From assembly GCF_000725495.1 (NCBI RefSeq), contig NZ_JNZD01000056.1:1-17922 (forward strand): a DNA stretch of 17,922 bases. Reading direction: 5' to 3'. This DNA is from Streptomyces aureus. Its GTDB lineage: Bacteria > Actinomycetota > Actinomycetes > Streptomycetales > Streptomycetaceae. Positions 1 through 7,691 of the stretch are shown here, in pieces. A program made the translations under genes and the position numbers. Within the stretch, counting starts at the first letter, position 1; every line of letters starts with the position of its first letter. The notes below the pieces were generated by a model, which was not told where the DNA came from, did not search any database, and saw only the letters and a list, made by a program, of their open reading frames with translations.

Positions 1-87
1 CCCGAAGGCCCCCTCTCCGACGACGACCCCACCTTCGTCACCAACCTCCAGAACGGCATGGAAAAGGTCTTCCTCCCCGAGAACTGA
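1..87 (+). CDS. 3' end of an unidentified protein gene (partial)
   Basis: Frame 1 is open from the first base and ends at TGA 85-87, giving the last 28 residues of a protein that starts outside the window. The tail is acidic and ends FLPEN. Codons are strongly G/C-ending, as expected of a real Streptomyces gene, and a strong hairpin begins 16 bases after the stop. The piece is too short to assign to a family, so I give no function. Confidence 0.6.
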   Translation, partial: PEGPLSDDDPTFVTNLQNGMEKVFLPEN

Positions 88-102
88 CCCCCGCCCACAG
101 AG

Positions 103-139
103 CGAGAAGGCAGGAGCATGCGATGCCCCTGCCTTCTCG
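103..139. terminator. Bidirectional hairpin terminator between convergent genes
   Basis: A perfect 12-bp inverted repeat pairs CGAGAAGGCAGG (103-114) with CCTGCCTTCTCG (128-139). It continues inward past one A/C mismatch into four more pairs (116-119 with 123-126) and a three-base loop. It lies between the stop of the plus-strand gene (87) and the stop of the minus-strand LuxR gene (177), so it can serve both. There is no clear U-tract, which is common for actinobacterial terminators. Confidence 0.85.
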
Positions 140-176
140 GCATGAGCGCCATCTCGGCAGGCCCGAAAAGCGGGGG

Positions 177-2834
177 CTAAGCCCGGTGGGAGGGTTCTTC
201 GTGCTTCAGCGCAAGAGCGAGATCCCGGCGGCTGCGGACTCCGAGCTTGAGATAGATGCGCTGCAGATGGTTGTCCACCGTGCGCACGGAAAGCATCAGA
301 TGCTGCGAAATGGCTTTGCTGGTCTTCCCGGAGGCAGCCAGCAGAGCGATCTCCTGTTCACGTCTTGTGAGAGGTTCGACGTCGTCGGCGATACTCGAAA
401 GGATGGGAGTTCGAGCACCCTCGCACTGGTCCGCGAGGCGCGTTGCGCCGGCGGTGGCGGCTGTCACCTTCCGGGTGTCGCCTTTCCGCCTCCAGGCGTT
501 GGCGGCCTCGGCTGCCGATTCGGCGGCGAGAAGCCGTGCACCCATGCCGTCGAGTTCCTCCGAACACGCCATGAGCTCCTGCGGATCCCTGTTCGCGAGA
601 GCCGCGACGAAGCGTGCCCGCGCCGAGGTGAGTGCCCCGTCCCCCGACGTGGAGAGTTCGGCCATGCGCTCGTGCACCGCCTTCGCATCGCCCAGACGCG
701 CGATGTCTGTGAGGAGAAGCGCTTCGGAGACGAGGTGCCCCGTCTTCCTGGCCCTGTCCGCGGCGGTGCGCAACAGGTCTCGTGCATGGCTGAGTTCACC
801 GCGCGCGGCGTGCAGCCAGGCCACGCCGAGCGATTCCTCGCCGGCCAGACCGCCACTGGTCTTGCTGGCCTCGTAGTCGGCGACGAGACTGGCGGCGGTG
901 TCGAGGTCACCGACCAGTGCGGTGCAGGCCATCAAGCCCGACAGATGCAAGCGGGTGACCCTGTCCAGCCCGTACGTGCGTGATGTGGCGACGCCTTCGG
1001 CATACCAGCGCCGGGCGCTCACGGGACGGCCGGCCAGCCACTCTGCGCGGGCGCTCTCATAGGCCAGGAACTGGCGGGCCACCGGCGAATGCGTGTCCTG
1101 CAAGCGGTCGGCGGCGCTGAGGCAGATTTCGCGGGCCTGGTCGATCCTTCCCCTTTCCATGAGCGACAGCGCGAGCGGTGCGACTTGCATGACGGGGTGG
1201 GGGAGCAGTTTGCCCTCGCCGACCGCCTCGTGGATGGATTTGGCGTGCTCGGCCAGGGCTTGGGCTTGTTCGACCTTGCCGACGAAGGTCAGGCCCATGG
1301 TCTTTGCGCTGATGGTGGCCAGCCAGACGTCCAGGGCCTCTTCCGATGGGGTGTCGGGCAGCTCGTTGAGGATCTGCAGCCCTGGAACCGGTGAGCCCCC
1401 CACGGTGAGCATCGCTCCCTCCATGATGCGGAGCTGCTGAGCGGCGGTCTGGTCGGACAGGGTGGCGCGGGCCGCGGCGCACACGGCGACGGCCGGGGCC
1501 GGGTCGGGGTCGGACCAGTACAGATTGATGCAGCGGGTCGTCGCCGCAATGATCTTTTCGTAGTCGTTGGCGGCTTGGGCGTCCGCTTCGGCGAGGACGA
1601 CTTCGGCCTGGTCGAGCCGACCGGTGTGCATGAGAGCCCGGCCGAGCAGCACACGGCTCTCGGAGGTGTGCTGATCGGCCTTGATCGCAGAGAGGAGTTC
1701 GATCACGTGCTCGTTGTCGTTGGAGTTCATGGCGATGGCGGCAGCCTGCCGGAGGAGGGCGGGCTCGGCGGTGCCGGTGGCGGCCAGCAGCCATGAGGCG
1801 ACGTGGAGAGCATCCTCCCGCCGCCTGAGACCGTGAGATCCGACGCGCTCGGCCTGTTGCAGCGCAATGTCGTAGCGCTGGAGGGCGGAGGTGTCGGCCG
1901 CGATGACCTCTCCGTACAGCGGGTGCGCCAGGGCGACGGTCACCCGGGCGCCCTGGACGGAGATCTCGACGATGCCCGACCGCTCGAGACGCTCCAGGTC
2001 CGTGCGATCGGCGAGGACGGCGGCATCGGAGAGGGAGAGAGAGCGGCAGAAAGCGAGTGCCGCGAGCAGCGGGCGGGTGGCCGGTGACGAGGAAGCGATT
2101 CTGCCGGCGATCAGGTCCCTGAGATGCGGGGTGACGCGAAGCGGTTCTTCCGAGGTGTCCCACACTCCGCGGTTGAGCGTGAGATTTCCCTGGGCCATGG
2201 CTCCCAGCACGAGCTCTCTGAGAAACAGCGGGTTTCCGTCGCTCGCGCCGAGCAGCGTGTGAAGGGCACGGCGGCTGACGGGACCCTCGAGAACACGCTG
2301 GAGAAGTTCTTCGACCTGGTCGCGCACCATGTGGTCGAGGTCGGTGCGGCGGATGTGGTCACCACGCTGCAGCAGACCGTCGACGACGTCACTGCTCCGC
2401 TCGCCGGTGCGGGCGGTCCCGATCAGGACAATCGTCCCGGAATCAAGAAGCTGGCCGAGCAGGGCAGCGGATGAGTTGTCCAGCAGATGCAGGTCGTCCA
2501 CGAGGACGACGGTGGGCTGAGGCAGTCCCGCCAACGCCTGAGCCACGGCACGAAAACCCTGGACAGGGTCGGCCATGTCGACGCCGGCAGGAAGAATATG
2601 GGCGATCGCTCCGAGCGGCACCTGGGCCGCGGCCCGGCTCGCCACGGCTTTGACCGTACGCCGCTTTTCTGCGGCGGCCAGGTCAAGGAACTCATCCGAC
2701 AGGCGGGTTTTCCCCACCCCGGCAGGTCCGCAGACCAGCCAGCCGCGGATATCGCCGGCGACGAGGTCCTTGCGGAAGGAAGCGAGGTGCGTTTGCCGTC
2801 CGACAAGTGGCCATCTGCCTTCCCAGCTCTGCAT
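177..2834 (-). CDS. LAL-type LuxR family transcriptional regulator with N-terminal ATPase
   Basis: This is a large ATP-binding regulator of the LuxR family (LAL group); such proteins usually activate secondary-metabolite or catabolic genes. From the chosen ATG it is 885 residues. It shows a Walker A motif GPAGVGKT at 36-43, a Walker B stretch VVLVDD at 109-114, a long helical TPR-like middle, and a C-terminal LuxR helix-turn-helix (about 820-876) beginning EPLTRREQEIALLA and containing SVRTVDNHLQRIYLKLGVR. The frame stays open upstream to an ATG at 2987. I prefer 2834 because the family normally begins a few residues before the WPLVGR motif, and because the extra 51 codons are AT-rich and contain two rare TTA codons. 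No partner gene lies in the same transcription unit, so its target is unknown. Confidence 0.92.
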   Translation of the reverse strand: MQSWEGRWPLVGRQTHLASFRKDLVAGDIRGWLVCGPAGVGKTRLSDEFLDLAAAEKRRTVKAVASRAAAQVPLGAIAHILPAGVDMADPVQGFRAVAQALAGLPQPTVVLVDDLHLLDNSSAALLGQLLDSGTIVLIGTARTGERSSDVVDGLLQRGDHIRRTDLDHMVRDQVEELLQRVLEGPVSRRALHTLLGASDGNPLFLRELVLGAMAQGNLTLNRGVWDTSEEPLRVTPHLRDLIAGRIASSSPATRPLLAALAFCRSLSLSDAAVLADRTDLERLERSGIVEISVQGARVTVALAHPLYGEVIAADTSALQRYDIALQQAERVGSHGLRRREDALHVASWLLAATGTAEPALLRQAAAIAMNSNDNEHVIELLSAIKADQHTSESRVLLGRALMHTGRLDQAEVVLAEADAQAANDYEKIIAATTRCINLYWSDPDPAPAVAVCAAARATLSDQTAAQQLRIMEGAMLTVGGSPVPGLQILNELPDTPSEEALDVWLATISAKTMGLTFVGKVEQAQALAEHAKSIHEAVGEGKLLPHPVMQVAPLALSLMERGRIDQAREICLSAADRLQDTHSPVARQFLAYESARAEWLAGRPVSARRWYAEGVATSRTYGLDRVTRLHLSGLMACTALVGDLDTAASLVADYEASKTSGGLAGEESLGVAWLHAARGELSHARDLLRTAADRARKTGHLVSEALLLTDIARLGDAKAVHERMAELSTSGDGALTSARARFVAALANRDPQELMACSEELDGMGARLLAAESAAEAANAWRRKGDTRKVTAATAGATRLADQCEGARTPILSSIADDVEPLTRREQEIALLAASGKTSKAISQHLMLSVRTVDNHLQRIYLKLGVRSRRDLALALKHEEPSHRA

Positions 2835-3072
2835 GACATACCGCCCAGAGGCCGACAGGCCCCTAATGCTACCTGTGGGTGCGCAGACGTGACCATGGAG
2901 CGCTCGGCGATGTAACTGACTGCGGCATAATCGTTCCAGTGGGTTTCGACGCCTCGAATCAAGGGTCATAAGCAGGGATGTGTTCATCCTTCGCTCAATC
3001 CGAGACGGACCGTCCGCATGCCGACAAGAATCCCTGGGCGGGGGTGAAGACCGGGCTCGAGAAATCTAGAAC

Positions 3073-3100
3073 TAGACACCGGGCAAAAAGTGGGTACTAT
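3073..3100 (+). promoter_or_regulatory. Probable promoter of lsr2 (leaderless)
   Basis: TAGACA at 3073-3078 and TACTAT at 3095-3100 are separated by 16 bases and resemble a housekeeping (HrdB) -35/-10 pair. A transcription start about 7 bases after the -10 falls almost on the lsr2 ATG at 3108. No Shine-Dalgarno sequence precedes that ATG, which fits a leaderless mRNA. This is inferred from sequence only. Confidence 0.5.
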
Positions 3101-3107
3101 CCTCCAT

Positions 3108-3440
3108 ATGGCTCAGAAGATCGTTACCGTATACACGGATGACCTCACGGGTGCAGAATCCGACGAGGTGCAGACGCATACCTTTTCCCTGGACGGCGTG
3201 AGTTACGAGATCGACCTGATCTCGGACAACTATGACAAGCTGTTCGAGGCCCTCGCTCCCTTCATCGACAAGGGACGCAAGACCGGCAGGGCGAGCAAGG
3301 CAGGGCGAGCACGCAAGGCGCCCGTCGACGGTCCCAGCTCCGAAGAGCTCCGGGCCTGGGCCAGGGAGAACAACTACCAAGTCAGTGAGCGCGGGCGCGT
3401 GCCGGCTGCTATTCACGAGGCTTACCGAAACGCCCACTGA
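3108..3440 (+). CDS. lsr2: Lsr2 family nucleoid-associated protein
   Basis: Lsr2 is the actinobacterial functional analogue of H-NS. It forms oligomers through its N-terminal half, binds AT-rich DNA through its C-terminal half, and silences horizontally acquired genes. This 110-residue protein begins MAQKIVTVYTDDLTG, the typical Lsr2 start with an N-terminal beta-hairpin. It has a basic linker rich in K, R, G and A (about 58-75) and ends in the DNA-binding module beginning LRAWARENNYQVSERGRVPA, where the RGR forms the AT-hook-like grip. Length is typical. A GTG at 3090 is also in frame, but the conserved MAQK start argues for 3108. Streptomyces usually carries two paralogues; the sequence does not show which one this is. 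It is a single-gene unit. The AT-rich islands elsewhere in the window (for example 15245-15345) are the sort of DNA it would coat. Confidence 0.95.
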   Translation: MAQKIVTVYTDDLTGAESDEVQTHTFSLDGVSYEIDLISDNYDKLFEALAPFIDKGRKTGRASKAGRARKAPVDGPSSEELRAWARENNYQVSERGRVPAAIHEAYRNAH

Positions 3441-3789
3441 CCGCCCTCGCCTTTCTTCTCTTCCGGGATCTCCCCCGAGGTCGCACGCTGTTCCAGCGCG
3501 ATACTTCTGGCGCTCCCGGCCAGAGCTCAGGGGAGCCTGGAGGCCATCTCGCCAGGCACGGTTCGCACTCTGCTCCCTCTTGCCCCGATCTGCTCGGCGG
3601 GCAGCAGCCACAACGTCCGGCCGGCTGATGGTCGTCCCAGGTGTACACGGCGGCTTACTGACAAAAGCCTTCGCCAAGGGCATTTCGTTTCCTGCTCGGA
3701 TTGTGCTGTGACTTCCTGTCCTGATGGTCTCGGGAACCGGCTCGTCCCCGGCATCCAGGTGTACGTCCTGACCTTCGGCTGATCGCAGG

Positions 3790-3829
3790 GCTGACGGACA
3801 CCACGGACGTGCCTTTCGTGTCCGTCAGC
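3790..3829. repeat. 12-bp perfect inverted repeat
   Basis: GCTGACGGACAC (3790-3801) pairs perfectly with GTGTCCGTCAGC (3818-3829) around a 16-base spacer. It lies 350 bases after lsr2 with no T-run. It could be a transcription stop or a regulator binding site; the sequence does not decide. Confidence 0.5.
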
Positions 3830-4073
3830 GTGAGGCGGCCGCGCGCACCACCTGGCTTCAGCCGGTGGGCGGGACGTGGGGCCACGTACCTGCGCGGGGC
3901 GACGAACCGGCCTTCCTTCAGCAGAGGCCGAAAACCTGGTTCGCACCCACGAACGTCACGCTCCCGCAGGAGGCCTGACGCCACGTCGGGTCTGGAATCG
4001 CGACCGAGTTCGGCTGGTCGGCCCGGTCGCGGCCCAGACCGCCGACCCGCCCAGAGCGGGAAACGTGACGCGT

Positions 4074-4111
4074 TCCGCGGTGCGTACCAACCGGCTGGCA
4101 CGCACCGCGGA
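4074..4111 (-). terminator. Hairpin downstream of the minus-strand secreted protein gene
   Basis: TCCGCGGTGCGT (4074-4085) pairs perfectly with ACGCACCGCGGA (4100-4111) around a 14-base loop. It sits 18 bases past the stop codon of the minus-strand gene ending at 4130, which is the expected place for its terminator. Confidence 0.7.
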
Positions 4112-4129
4112 GTCCTCCGGGCGGTGAGG

Positions 4130-4357
4130 TCACATGTGGCGGCAGTCCCAGTAGCCCTTCACCCAGTAGTGGTGCCAGTGCCCCTGGACGTAGACCCACT
4201 TGTAGGTGCGGTCGTGGTCCCACAGTGCCGTGGCCGCGGTCGTATGTGCCGGCGCAGCCGTGGCCGTGCCGGAAAGGCCCAGGGCGGCGCCGCCGGCCAG
4301 CAGCCCGGTGGCAGTGGCCCCGGCCAGCAGACGGCGGACTCGCGTGGATGCAGCCAT
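4130..4357 (-). CDS. Small secreted Trp/His-rich protein
   Basis: A 75-residue protein of unknown function. The N-terminus has the arginines of VRRLL followed by a hydrophobic Ala/Gly/Leu core and a likely signal-peptidase site around ATAAPA (about residue 36), so it is probably exported. The mature part is about 40 residues and unusually aromatic and histidine-rich (motifs KWVYVQGHWHHYWVKGYWDC) with one cysteine near the end. I start at ATG 4357; an in-frame GTG at 4381 would add eight residues. Neither has a good ribosome site. Its 5' end overlaps the start of the divergent ATPase gene. A second secreted protein of similar character lies at 6700, so the two flank sigK-rskA. A metal-binding or cell-wall role is possible but unproven. 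Confidence 0.7.
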   Translation of the reverse strand: MAASTRVRRLLAGATATGLLAGGAALGLSGTATAAPAHTTAATALWDHDRTYKWVYVQGHWHHYWVKGYWDCRHM

Positions 4358-4689
4358 GGATGGCCGCAGAGGATGTGTCACCCGGCTCGGCGCCCGACGT
4401 CCTGCTCGTCGTCTCGGAACTGGTCACCAACACTCTGCGTCACACCAGTGGCGCCTGCACCCTCATGCTCACCGCACATGCCACCACGCTCGGCATCACC
4501 GTCGCCGACACCAGCACACAGCTCCCGCGGATACGGGCGGGTTCGGCGGCGAACGAAGACGGCGGGCGCGGCCTGGCACTGCTGCACGACATGGGAGCCC
4601 GGCTCACCGTCACCCCGACACCGTGGGGCAAGACAGTGCGGGCCACTCTCGACCTCTGCCGTGAGACACCCTATGGCCTCATCAACTGA
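4348..4689 (+). CDS. RsbW-like ATP-binding protein, N-terminally truncated
   Basis: This is a GHKL-fold ATPase of the large Streptomyces family related to the anti-sigma kinase RsbW, which binds sigma factors or phosphorylates anti-anti-sigma partners. The N-box LLVVSELVTNTLRH, the G1 segment VADTSTQLPR and the G2 segment GGRGLALLHDMG are all present. In frame, ATG 4348, ATG 4360 and GTG 4375 could start it, but the first leaves only about 20 residues before the N-box, where relatives usually have 40 or more. The expected N-terminal helix is missing, and the sequence upstream is the antisense of the divergent secreted-protein gene. This looks like a 5' truncation at a recombination joint near 4360. 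It may be a pseudogene or a minimal protein. It is followed 95 bases later by sigK. Confidence 0.65.
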   Translation: MQPWMAAEDVSPGSAPDVLLVVSELVTNTLRHTSGACTLMLTAHATTLGITVADTSTQLPRIRAGSAANEDGGRGLALLHDMGARLTVTPTPWGKTVRATLDLCRETPYGLIN

Positions 4690-4784
4690 GCACGCTGAGC
4701 CGGATGACGACCCCGGGCTGCAGGCCCACGCCATGGGGCGCACGATCGATCGAGGACAAGCACGTCGACGGAACGCTGAGAACC

Positions 4785-5378
4785 ATGCCCAGCACAGCCT
4801 ACGACGAGGAACCCGAACCGCCTGCCGAAGACGACGCCCACAGCGTCGAGGCACTGCTGGTCCGGGCCGCGGACGGCGACAAGGGCGCCTTCACGGGCGT
4901 GTACCAGGCCTTGGCGCGCCCGGTCATGGGGCTGGCCTGCCGCATCCTGCACGACCCGGCACAGGCGGAGGAGGTCACGCAGGAGGTGATGGTCGAGGTC
5001 TGGCGCACGGCCCACCGCTACCGGCCCGAACGCGGGAGTGCCAAGGGCTGGGTGCTCACCCTCGCCCACCGTCGGGCGGTGGACCGGGTCCGCCACGCAC
5101 AAGCGGCAGCGCAGCGTGAGCGTCGCGCGGGTATGGTGCTCGCGGGCCGCGAGCATGACGAGGTGGCCGAGGCCGTGGAGGACGACGACGAACGCCGGCG
5201 TGCCCAGGAATGCATGGCCCGCCTCGCCCGCATGTACCGGATCCCCCTCGTACTGGCCTACTACCAGGGACTGACCTACGCCGAGGTGGCTGCCGCCCTG
5301 TCCACACCGGCCGGCACCGTCAAGTCCCGGATGCGCACCGGACTGCGCCTGCTGCGCGACTGTCTGGAGGCCCGGTGA
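4785..5378 (+). CDS. sigK: ECF RNA polymerase sigma factor, SigK type
   Basis: An extracytoplasmic-function sigma factor of 197 residues. The sigma-2 region (about 23-95) contains DPAQAEEVTQEVMVEVWR and GSAKGWVLTLAHRRAVDRVR. The sigma-4 region (about 140-192) contains IPLVLAYYQGLTYAEVAAAL and TPAGTVKSRMRTGLRLLRDCL. These match the SigK group, which is held inactive by the membrane anti-sigma factor RskA and controls secreted proteins in mycobacteria. I start at ATG 4785; an in-frame start at 4704 would add 27 residues of non-conserved sequence. The stop TGA shares its last base with the ATG of the next gene (TGATG), a sign of translational coupling. Cysteines at about 52, 143 and 193 could allow redox control, as reported for mycobacterial SigK, but that is inference. 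Confidence 0.9.
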   Translation: MPSTAYDEEPEPPAEDDAHSVEALLVRAADGDKGAFTGVYQALARPVMGLACRILHDPAQAEEVTQEVMVEVWRTAHRYRPERGSAKGWVLTLAHRRAVDRVRHAQAAAQRERRAGMVLAGREHDEVAEAVEDDDERRRAQECMARLARMYRIPLVLAYYQGLTYAEVAAALSTPAGTVKSRMRTGLRLLRDCLEAR

Positions 5379-6121
5379 TGACAGCCGAGGAAGACCCGCA
5401 CCAGCCGGTCGGCGCCTACGTCCTGCACGCTCTGCCCCCGAACGAGGAAGCCGCCTTCGAACGGCACCTGGACGACTGCCACGCTTGCCGACGCGAGGTG
5501 GCCGAACTCGCCGAGGCGGCAGTCCGCCTCGCGCCCGCCGGGGCCGCGGCCGTTCCGGCCGACCTCCTCGACCGAGTCCTGGACGAGATCAGCAGGACCC
5601 CGCAGGAACACACGCCCACCGGCCCGCCCCCCGGCCGACGCAAGAGGCAGCTCACGTCCTGGGCCCTGGCCGCAAGTCTCGCAGCCGCAGCCACCTTCGG
5701 CGGGATCGCAGCCTGGCAGTCCGTCCAGGCCGACGACGCCCGCGACCAGGCGACCGCCCTGCAGAACGCAAAGAACGCACTGACCAACGTGCTGACCGCA
5801 CCTGATGCCACCGTGCACACCACGAAACTGGCCGACGGCGCCTCCGCCGCCGTTGTCGTCTCCCGCGCCACCGATCGGGCCGCCTTCGTCGCCGGGGACC
5901 TGCCCGCTCTCAGCGGCGACAAGGTCTACGAACTCTGGTACGCGGCCCCCTCGGGAGGCCTCCACCCGGCCGGGCTTCTGCCGGGCAGCGGAGGTCGCTC
6001 CGCCCGGGTTCTGGAGCGGCCGCTCGGCAAGACGGTGGCGGTCGGCATCACCGTCGAACCGGCGGGCGGATCCCGCCAGCCCACCACCGAACCCATCGGC
6101 ATCATCCCCATCGGCTCGTAG
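5378..6121 (+). CDS. rskA: Anti-sigma-K factor RskA-type membrane protein
   Basis: The predicted partner of the sigma factor just upstream. The 247-residue protein has an N-terminal zinc-binding anti-sigma domain with the HxxxCxxC motif (H30, C34, C37, in HLDDCHACRREV). A Pro/Arg linker follows, then one membrane segment (about 90-112), then an extracellular RskA domain ending in conserved-looking stretches such as ALSGDKVYELWYAAPSGG. RskA proteins sequester SigK at the membrane and release it when cut by regulated intramembrane proteolysis. The ATG overlaps the sigK stop by one base, giving tight stoichiometry. A hairpin terminator follows at 6155. Confidence 0.92.
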   Translation: MTAEEDPHQPVGAYVLHALPPNEEAAFERHLDDCHACRREVAELAEAAVRLAPAGAAAVPADLLDRVLDEISRTPQEHTPTGPPPGRRKRQLTSWALAASLAAAATFGGIAAWQSVQADDARDQATALQNAKNALTNVLTAPDATVHTTKLADGASAAVVVSRATDRAAFVAGDLPALSGDKVYELWYAAPSGGLHPAGLLPGSGGRSARVLERPLGKTVAVGITVEPAGGSRQPTTEPIGIIPIGS

Positions 6122-6154
6122 CGCGATCGTCTCGAGGCCGGGCCGGGGACGACG

Positions 6155-6177
6155 CCGGTGCAGGCGGCCTGCATCGG
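6155..6177 (+). terminator. Hairpin terminator of the sigK-rskA operon
   Basis: CCGGTGCAGG (6155-6164) pairs over 10 positions, with one G-U pair, with CCTGCATCGG (6168-6177) around the loop CGG. It lies 33 bases after the rskA stop. Confidence 0.7.
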
Positions 6178-6699
6178 TCACCTGATCCTGCCGATCCTTC
6201 GCCCCGGCTCCTCTCCTGTCGGTAGTCGCCGGGAGCCGGCGGGCCAGGGTAGGCGCGCTGCGGGGAGAAAGATGAGAAAGATCCAGAAAAGTTCTCCAAT
6301 AAAATCGAGGCATTTCGATCAGAAGTGAACGCCTTTGTCTCTCCGTGTGCCCAGGCGGGCGCGGTGGAATTGAACCGGCTGTCTCTTCCGAAGGCTGGGC
6401 ATTTCGCGACCGGTGAATCGGAAAAGCAAGGTGTCGCATGGCGGTCCGCAGAACTTCAAGGGTCCTACTCGTTTGGTTTATTCGATCCTCCGGTCGGGTG
6501 CTGTCGGCGTTTCCTTTTCGTGGGCGACAGAGTCCCCGGGGGCCGCATCCCTATGCGTTCTGACCTGCCATTTGACTCTGTTCGGGCGCGGCCCGCCCAA
6601 TCGCTGCGATCAGGGTTGCACGGCCGGGATCTCGAAATAGTTGGGTAGTGTCACGTTGCCCACAGGGGATTTCCTTTCGTTTCGAAGGAGGATCAATCA
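6178..6699 (+). other. Long leader or non-coding region before the His-rich protein gene
   Basis: No convincing gene. Part of it (6268-6330) is clearly less GC-rich than its surroundings and holds an 18-codon open frame at 6272-6328 preceded by GGGGAG, too short to call. The end of the region has a very good ribosome site for the gene at 6700. I could not fix a promoter with confidence. Confidence 0.45.
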
Positions 6700-7056
6700 G
6701 TGAAGAGCATGGCTAGAACTCTGGCTGCTGCGGTTTTGACGGCCGGGGCCGTCATTCTGCCGCTTGCGGGTACGGCGGCGGCTGTTCCGGGCCCAGGTCC
6801 CATCGCGCCGCATGCGGCCGTGAGCGCCGGCTACGACCGGGGTGGGGACCGGTTCGGGGACCGTGATCGCGACGGGTACCGGGGCCGGTTCGGGGACCGT
6901 GATCGCGACGGGTACTGGGGTCGCGGCGAGGACCGGACGGGCGACAGGGGCGGGTACCTCGATCGCCGTTACCGCTGCTACTGGAGCCACAACCACGGCT
7001 GGGGCCACCACCACGGCAGGGGGCACTGGGTCTGCGTGCCCAGCTGGCTGCGGTAG
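6700..7056 (+). CDS. Small secreted His/Arg/Asp-rich protein with internal 12-residue repeat
   Basis: A 118-residue protein of unknown function. It starts at GTG 6700, 8 bases after the strong ribosome site AAGGAGG (6685-6691). A signal peptide is evident (MKSMARTLAAAVLTAGAVIL, with cleavage near GTAAAV). The mature part has a hydrophilic repeat region with two 12-residue units of the form RFGDRDRDGYxG, then a compact tail with two cysteines flanking a His/Trp/Gly-rich core (CYWSHNHGWGHHHGRGHWVC). The tail suggests metal binding within a disulphide loop, which is inference. Its export signal and aromatic/His tail recall the secreted protein at 4130. A strong terminator follows. Confidence 0.82.
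   Translation: MKSMARTLAAAVLTAGAVILPLAGTAAAVPGPGPIAPHAAVSAGYDRGGDRFGDRDRDGYRGRFGDRDRDGYWGRGEDRTGDRGGYLDRRYRCYWSHNHGWGHHHGRGHWVCVPSWLR
6849..6915 (+). repeat. Two-copy in-frame tandem repeat, 36-bp period
   Basis: An identical 31-base stretch occurs at 6849-6879 and 6885-6915. The 36-base period is 12 codons and encodes RFGDRDRDGY followed by RG or WG. Base-perfect identity suggests recent duplication and likely copy-number variation between strains. Confidence 0.9.
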
Positions 7057-7076
7057 CCCGCTCAGCCTCTGTGCCA

Positions 7077-7112
7077 GGGGTGCCGCCCGCGTTCGGCGGC
7101 GGGCGGCACCCC
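7077..7112 (+). terminator. Strong hairpin terminator after the His-rich secreted protein
   Basis: GGGGTGCCGCCCGC (7077-7090) pairs perfectly over 14 bp with GCGGGCGGCACCCC (7099-7112) around an 8-base loop, 20 bases past the stop codon. Confidence 0.9.
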
Positions 7113-7691
7113 GGCCCGCACGACGAGTCTTCGGGGATGCCCTTGGGCTGCCGGTCCGGTGCATGAACCGGCTTTCCGGCAGCTCAGGGGGCCATACGTC
7201 CCTGGCGCCGTTCTCGTTCGCCGTTCGCGCGGAGGCCGGCCGGGCGGGGCGGGCGGCATGCGGGGCCGTGTCCGGCCGCACCGCACGCGGCATGTCTGCG
7301 CCAACAGGTTGGCGGCGTGCGCGGCGGGCCGTGCCGGCGGCTGTGCAGGACGGGCCGCACTCGCGCAGAGGGCGGACGCCGGGGTGTGAAGAGGGCCCGC
7401 CCACCCTTGCGACCGGACGAAAAGAAGGGCGCCGGGACGGTAAGGCGGCCGACGAATACGTAGATAAATGCATTGCCGCCGTGCCCCGCGGCCCGTTGCG
7501 ATGCTCGGGCCGGCCGGGGCGCGCACCTTCAAGTGATCCGCTCCGGACGGGGGACTGCGCGGGGCGGGCGCAGCCTGATCGGCCGACCGCCGATAAGGAT
7601 TTCCGGACCACCGTTTTCTCGAATACCCGGCAAGCTGTGCGGAAGAATCCTTTCACCCCGGCCGCTCGACCGATTCCCGCCGGCGGCGGAA
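7113..7691. other. Non-coding region between convergent genes
   Basis: No open frame here shows a credible start or a known family. One nested inverted repeat is visible: GCTGCCGG (7147-7154) with CCGGCAGC (7176-7183), enclosing CCGGT (7156-7160) with ACCGG (7167-7171). A weaker palindrome with 6-bp GATTCC/GGAATC ends lies at 7672-7693, at the stop of the minus-strand gene, and may end its transcript. Confidence 0.45.

Larger units (their letters stand above)
3441..4129. other. Non-coding gap between lsr2 and the small secreted protein gene
   Basis: No open frame here has convincing codon bias, a start signal or a recognisable protein family. The long open frames on both strands look like GC-driven artefacts. 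The region contains two perfect inverted repeats, at 3790-3829 and 4074-4111, listed separately. Confidence 0.5.

Noticed and set aside
3527..3946. Minus-strand open frames in the gap after lsr2, one with several Cys
   Set aside because: No ribosome site, no recognisable domain, and several overlapping frames are equally open, as expected of GC-rich non-coding DNA.
3809..5119. 436-residue open frame on the plus strand
   Set aside because: It runs across an intergenic gap, the antisense of the secreted-protein gene, the ATPase and sigK in another frame. It is Arg/Pro/Gly-rich in the way GC-driven shadows are.
6355..6385. tRNA-like T-loop (GGAATTGAACC, reading GGTTCAATTCC on the minus strand)
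   Set aside because: The flanking bases do not form a T-stem and no acceptor or anticodon stem can be drawn.
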